From: Asterionellopsis glacialis
Taxonomy: Eukaryota > Bacillariophyta > Plagiogrammaphyceae > Rhaphoneidales > Asterionellopsidaceae
DNA length: 18,439 nt
Direction of reading: 5' to 3'
NCBI GenBank assembly: GCA_014885115.2
Contig: WKLE02003373.1
Coordinates: 1-18,439 of the forward strand
Both the position numbers and the translations under genes were made by a program. This document shows, in pieces, positions 15,329-18,439 of this stretch. The notes beneath the pieces were generated by a model that saw only the letters and a program-made list of their open reading frames with translations, made no database searches and had not been told where the DNA came from. Within the stretch, counting starts at the first letter, position 1; every line of letters begins with the position of its first letter.

Positions 15329-17497
15329 CTAATCAGTTTCACCCGGTATGTTAGATGGTTCTTCGCGACATACTAATGCTTCCACATCTGTCGCTGTAGT
15401 CCTCTTTGTTGTTGACGATGAAGATGGAAGTTGCTGTTGCTGGTTCTTCGTATTGTTACCAGATTCTTTTGCTTGTGAAGTCGCAACAATGCGAGCTTGA
15501 GGAACTAGTGATGACTGTGGTTGTAGATTTGAAGACAAACTCATGGTAGCTGCAGCAGTACTGGTAGTTGGTCCAGCTCCAATAGCACTAGAAGCTGGAA
15601 TGTAATGACGGTGATGGTGACTACCACCACTACTGCGGCCATTACTAAGTAAGGAAATAGCAGCATTAGAACTAGCAACAGCTCTTTTTGAAGTTTTTGT
15701 TCCAGTAGTTGCTGTCAACATGGACGAAGAATGATATTCTTCATCACTACTACTTGGGTCTAACCATTCACCTGTTTTGATACATATCCGTCGTTCTTTC
15801 TTCTTTTTCTTCTTTTTCTTGACCTTTTGTGGTGGATGTTGAGGGTGTTGAACGTGCTGCTGCTGGTTATGATGCGATGATGGTGGAAGTACCAAGTATC
15901 CAGGATGTTCCCCGAATTGTTGTTGGAGAGTGCTACTACTACCAACATCATTCCCATTTGCAACAACCGACACCGTGCCATTTAAAAATGGTGAAGCAGC
16001 AGTTATTCTAGTTGCTGTTGCAGATGGCGTTGTTGTTGAAGTAGTAGCTGTAGTCGTCGACAAGGATCCTTGAGGCTGTTGCTGTTGTACACCAGAAATA
16101 CCACTTTTACTACTTGTTGTAGCTATTGATGCTGCTTGAAACAGTTGTTTTGATATTGGTTCAACACCAGGTAAAACACTCATTGCCAATTCTCGTGAAT
16201 TATTAGCAAAGACATGACGCGTATGATCTTCATCTGCCAATAATGTATCAATAGCATCAGCTACAATCATACATGTAGCGGAACTGACAGCTTGTTCAAT
16301 CAAAGGAAGTTTTGTTTTTACTGCAGTTATTGTTGATGTTGATGATGCCTTGCTTGTTGGTTGTGTCCCACTGGTAGTCGATGGCATGATCGTGTCATTT
16401 GCATCAGTAGTAGTTAAAACTTGAGGGACCTTGTTGATAAAATCGGCAACTTCTGAAGTTGTTGATATAGAAACGCTTGTAGCAGCAGTTGACCATGCTG
16501 CTCTTCTTGGTGTCCCCGTTGTCCTGGTAGCCACATTTGTTGACAATTGTAACGTTTCAGATGTTATTGCCACTGCCAACTCATGACGACGCTGATTCTC
16601 TTGTTGATTCAATGCGGATGTATATGTTGTAGTAGTACTTGAGGTAATTGTTGTAGGCGATTGTGATTGTTGCTGTTGCTGTTGGGTATGATCATTGTCC
16701 ATACTCTCTTGCTGTTTTTGTTCCTCTATTTCCTTCCGACAATTAGTAGGTGGTTCATCTTGAGACGACACAGTGCGAACATGTGCTGGCGAAAGACGTC
16801 GCTTCGATGCCGCTGTTGAGTCTGTTGTTGAAGAGATTTGAATGGGCAATGCTGTTGAGGATGAATCTCTTCCTCTTGTTCCTCCCTCTCGCTCTCCTGA
16901 AGAGGTTTGTAACGATGTAGCAGCCATAGTAGCAGCTAAGGATGAAGATTCGGATGATGGTTCACCTGTACTCGTTGTAGATGGTAGTAGTCCTCCTCCT
17001 TTTCCTTCAGTTCTGGATGTATCAGTCATTGTTGATTGGTCTGCAGCATTCACATTGGGAAATAAATGAAAATCACCACCAAATTCTTCATGCAATCTTG
17101 ACCGTCGAAAGATACAAATGTCATTCTTATCTTTATGACTTTGATTCATAGCACTAGCAGGTGAAGAAGAAGAAGATGAACTACAAGTACCATTGGTACC
17201 GTTCGTATTCGATGACGATGCCGATGATATAGGACGTATCCCCAAACGTTCTAATCCATGACAAAATCTTGAAAATGTAAGTATGCCTGGTATATAATGC
17301 TGTTGCAATATCATTGATTCAAATTCATATGGACGTATAGCTATCAATTTTTGATCAGGTAAGAATGTGATAATATCATTCAATGATATATCGTGTAACA
17401 ATTTCATCAATATTTGATGGAAAGTTATGTTTGTATTATAAAAATGACCTGGATGATGATGATCTATTTGAGCCTGTCGAGGATGATCCTGTATTGG

Positions 17498-17529
<32 letters not shown>

Positions 17530-18112
17530 GCGGCGGTGGTTGTGGCGGTAAGGCAAGAGATACTTGTTTCTTAGTTGTTGTTGCTGCTGATCCGATTACT
17601 GTCGCTGTTGTTGCATGAGTCGTCTCAGGAAGCATTGTAGGTGTGGAGCTGGATGGTGGTATACTTGTTGTCACGGATGCTTGCTGTTGCTGTTGTTCGT
17701 GTTGAGAACCATCGTCATTACTCGTTTCAGTCTTTGCTGTCTCTTGCTGTTGTTGCACATCACTTTGTTCGTTTTGTTCGTGTTGGCTTTTTCCTTCTTT
17801 TGATGTTTGTGGCATGCTAGTTGATGAAGTGGGCAAGCTAGTGTCTGTATCATAGGCATGACTACTTGTATTACTGTCATATTCATCTGAAGAATGTTTA
17901 ATTTCACCTAATCTCGCAGTTGCAGCTGCCATCAATGCTGATAATCCATCAAGTGCATTATTATTCTCAAGGTTGCTTTCGGATGCTGCTGCTGATTTCA
18001 TTGTTATTAGAGTTGTATTATTCGCAGTTGTAGTCAACATGCTGTTGTTGCTGATCTTGTCAGAAGAAGAGGTTGACGATAGAGACTGCTCGTGAACATG
18101 TCGACCTTGCAT
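15329..18112 (-). CDS. Ser/Thr/Gln-rich protein with a divergent HSF-type DNA-binding domain (927 aa)
   Basis: The frame reaches a GTG at 18121, but ATG 18112 (MQGRHVHE) is three codons on and preferred. Residues 1-228 are low complexity, with Q-rich segments and a pure CAA-coded Q11 (195-205). Residues about 229-345 resemble a winged-helix HSF domain: F-H-Q-I-L-M-K-LL-x-D, then I-I-x-F-L-P, I-R-P-x-EF-x3-IL-x2-HY, then FCHGLERLGI, which aligns without gaps to the HSF recognition helix (FVRQLNMYGF). A Ser-rich insert of about 35 residues follows, then a strand CIFRRSRLHEEF in place of the F-x-H-x2-F end. The usual Trp, Arg and Asn of HSF are absent. The rest is Ser/Thr/Gln-rich, except a K8 basic run (about 761-774) followed by ICIKTGEWLDPSSSDEE. 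HSF-like factors are the largest diatom transcription-factor family. A nuclear regulatory role is inference; the domain call is moderate. Confidence 0.7.
15789..15831 (-). other. Lys-rich nuclear-localisation-like segment of the HSF-like protein
   Basis: It encodes a valine-led run of eight Lys followed by ERR, then a more ordered ICIKTGEWLDP and an acidic-Ser patch. A basic cluster next to an acidic casein-kinase-like serine patch is a common nuclear-import arrangement. The role is inferred. Confidence 0.45.
17498..17530 (-). repeat. Pure (CAA)11 microsatellite coding Q11
   Basis: Eleven uninterrupted TTG triplets on the plus strand read as CAA on the coding strand and are bounded by Pro codons on both sides. 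Uninterrupted trinucleotide runs are length-unstable, so allele differences are likely. Confidence 0.95.
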
Positions 18113-18439
18113 TGCAGTCACACAGAATAGCCTCTTGTCTCCGAAATAAACGCCAACGCACTTTCTTCAACAATTTGACTTGGAATCTAAACCAATTGGG
18201 ATATGAATACTACCACGAAAGACCGTTCCCCCCTTTCTGTTGAAATAATATAACCCTCGATAGCTTTATAGAGACTTCTAGAGAAACTACCTGGGTACAT
18301 TGATCTCTTACTTTCAATCAGGAGGCGATTATCGTTCTTATTCTACTACAAAGTAGACTTTTTTGGCTCGAAAGATAAGATAAGAATTGGGTTTCAATTA
18401 TGCCAGTGACTATTTTTCTAAAAATCTTGAATGAAAAAT
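18113..18439. promoter_or_regulatory. 5' flank of the HSF-like gene
   Basis: The 327 bases to the window edge hold no gene I can support. They are moderately AT-rich, with short pyrimidine runs and a tctaga-centred half-palindrome (cttctagagaaa, near 18277-18288) reminiscent of the CTCTAGAG sites at the other end of the window. No core promoter element is assignable. Confidence 0.4.

Noticed and set aside
1..18439. Many GTACC/GGTAC occurrences in intergenic DNA
   Set aside because: A five-base motif is expected about 36 times by chance over both strands in this length, so the apparent recurrence is not evidence of a regulatory code. Only the paired cluster at 7665-7690 was kept.
1..18439. 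tRNA genes, CRISPR arrays, transposons and viral genes
   Set aside because: I looked for tRNA B-box-like sequence (GGTTCGANTCC), regularly spaced direct repeats and transposase/RT motifs and found none convincing.

Overview
The window looks like nuclear DNA of a diatom, more likely pennate than centric. This is inferred from gene style, not from a marker gene. Intergenic DNA is AT-rich, the genes appear intron-free, and the left edge carries a Ser-Pro-Ser repeat secreted protein ending in a Cys-rich knot. Other diatom-typical features are ankyrin proteins with an 'NGKLRW' lead-in, a BTB protein with a C-terminal 'VNG-Y...W-x-I-S...PP-x3-GW' module, and a Ser/Gln-rich regulator with a possible HSF-type DNA-binding domain. 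I saw no rRNA, tRNA, CRISPR array, transposase or reverse transcriptase. Several apparent ORF starts in this window are TTG or GTG. I moved those genes to the first in-frame ATG with a good context.

Layout from left to right: (1) 3-884 (+), the 3' end of an SPS-repeat protein that is cut by the window edge. (2) 885-3303, an AT-rich interval with a 62-66 bp tandem duplication built round a CTCTAGAG palindrome. It also holds a very Cys-rich small ORF (1630-1830, -) and a possible two-exon mini-gene (1362-1584, +). (3) 3304-4377 (+), ankyrin/coiled-coil protein A. (4) 4838-6769 (-), an AAAP/SLC38-type amino acid transporter, convergent with protein A. (5) 6770-8248, a long divergent promoter region. 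(6) 8249-10375 (+), ankyrin/long coiled-coil protein B, a paralogue of A. (7) 11688-12620 (-), a one-TM protein with a PH-like domain. (8) 13248-14486 (-), the BTB protein, with an unusual in-frame ORF directly upstream (14496-14717). (9) 15329-18112 (-), the Ser/Thr/Gln-rich HSF-like protein.

Nothing here shows an operon or a shared pathway. The clearest internal relationship is the A/B ankyrin pair flanking the transporter, which suggests local duplication followed by divergence of the tails. The three genes at 11688-18112 lie on the same strand but are separated by 0.6-0.85 kb, so each probably has its own promoter. The points most worth a second look are the divergent HSF-like domain, the small 11-cysteine ORF, the ORF separated from the BTB start by two adjacent in-frame stops, the long insert before the transporter's last membrane helix, and the palindrome-bearing intergenic duplications.
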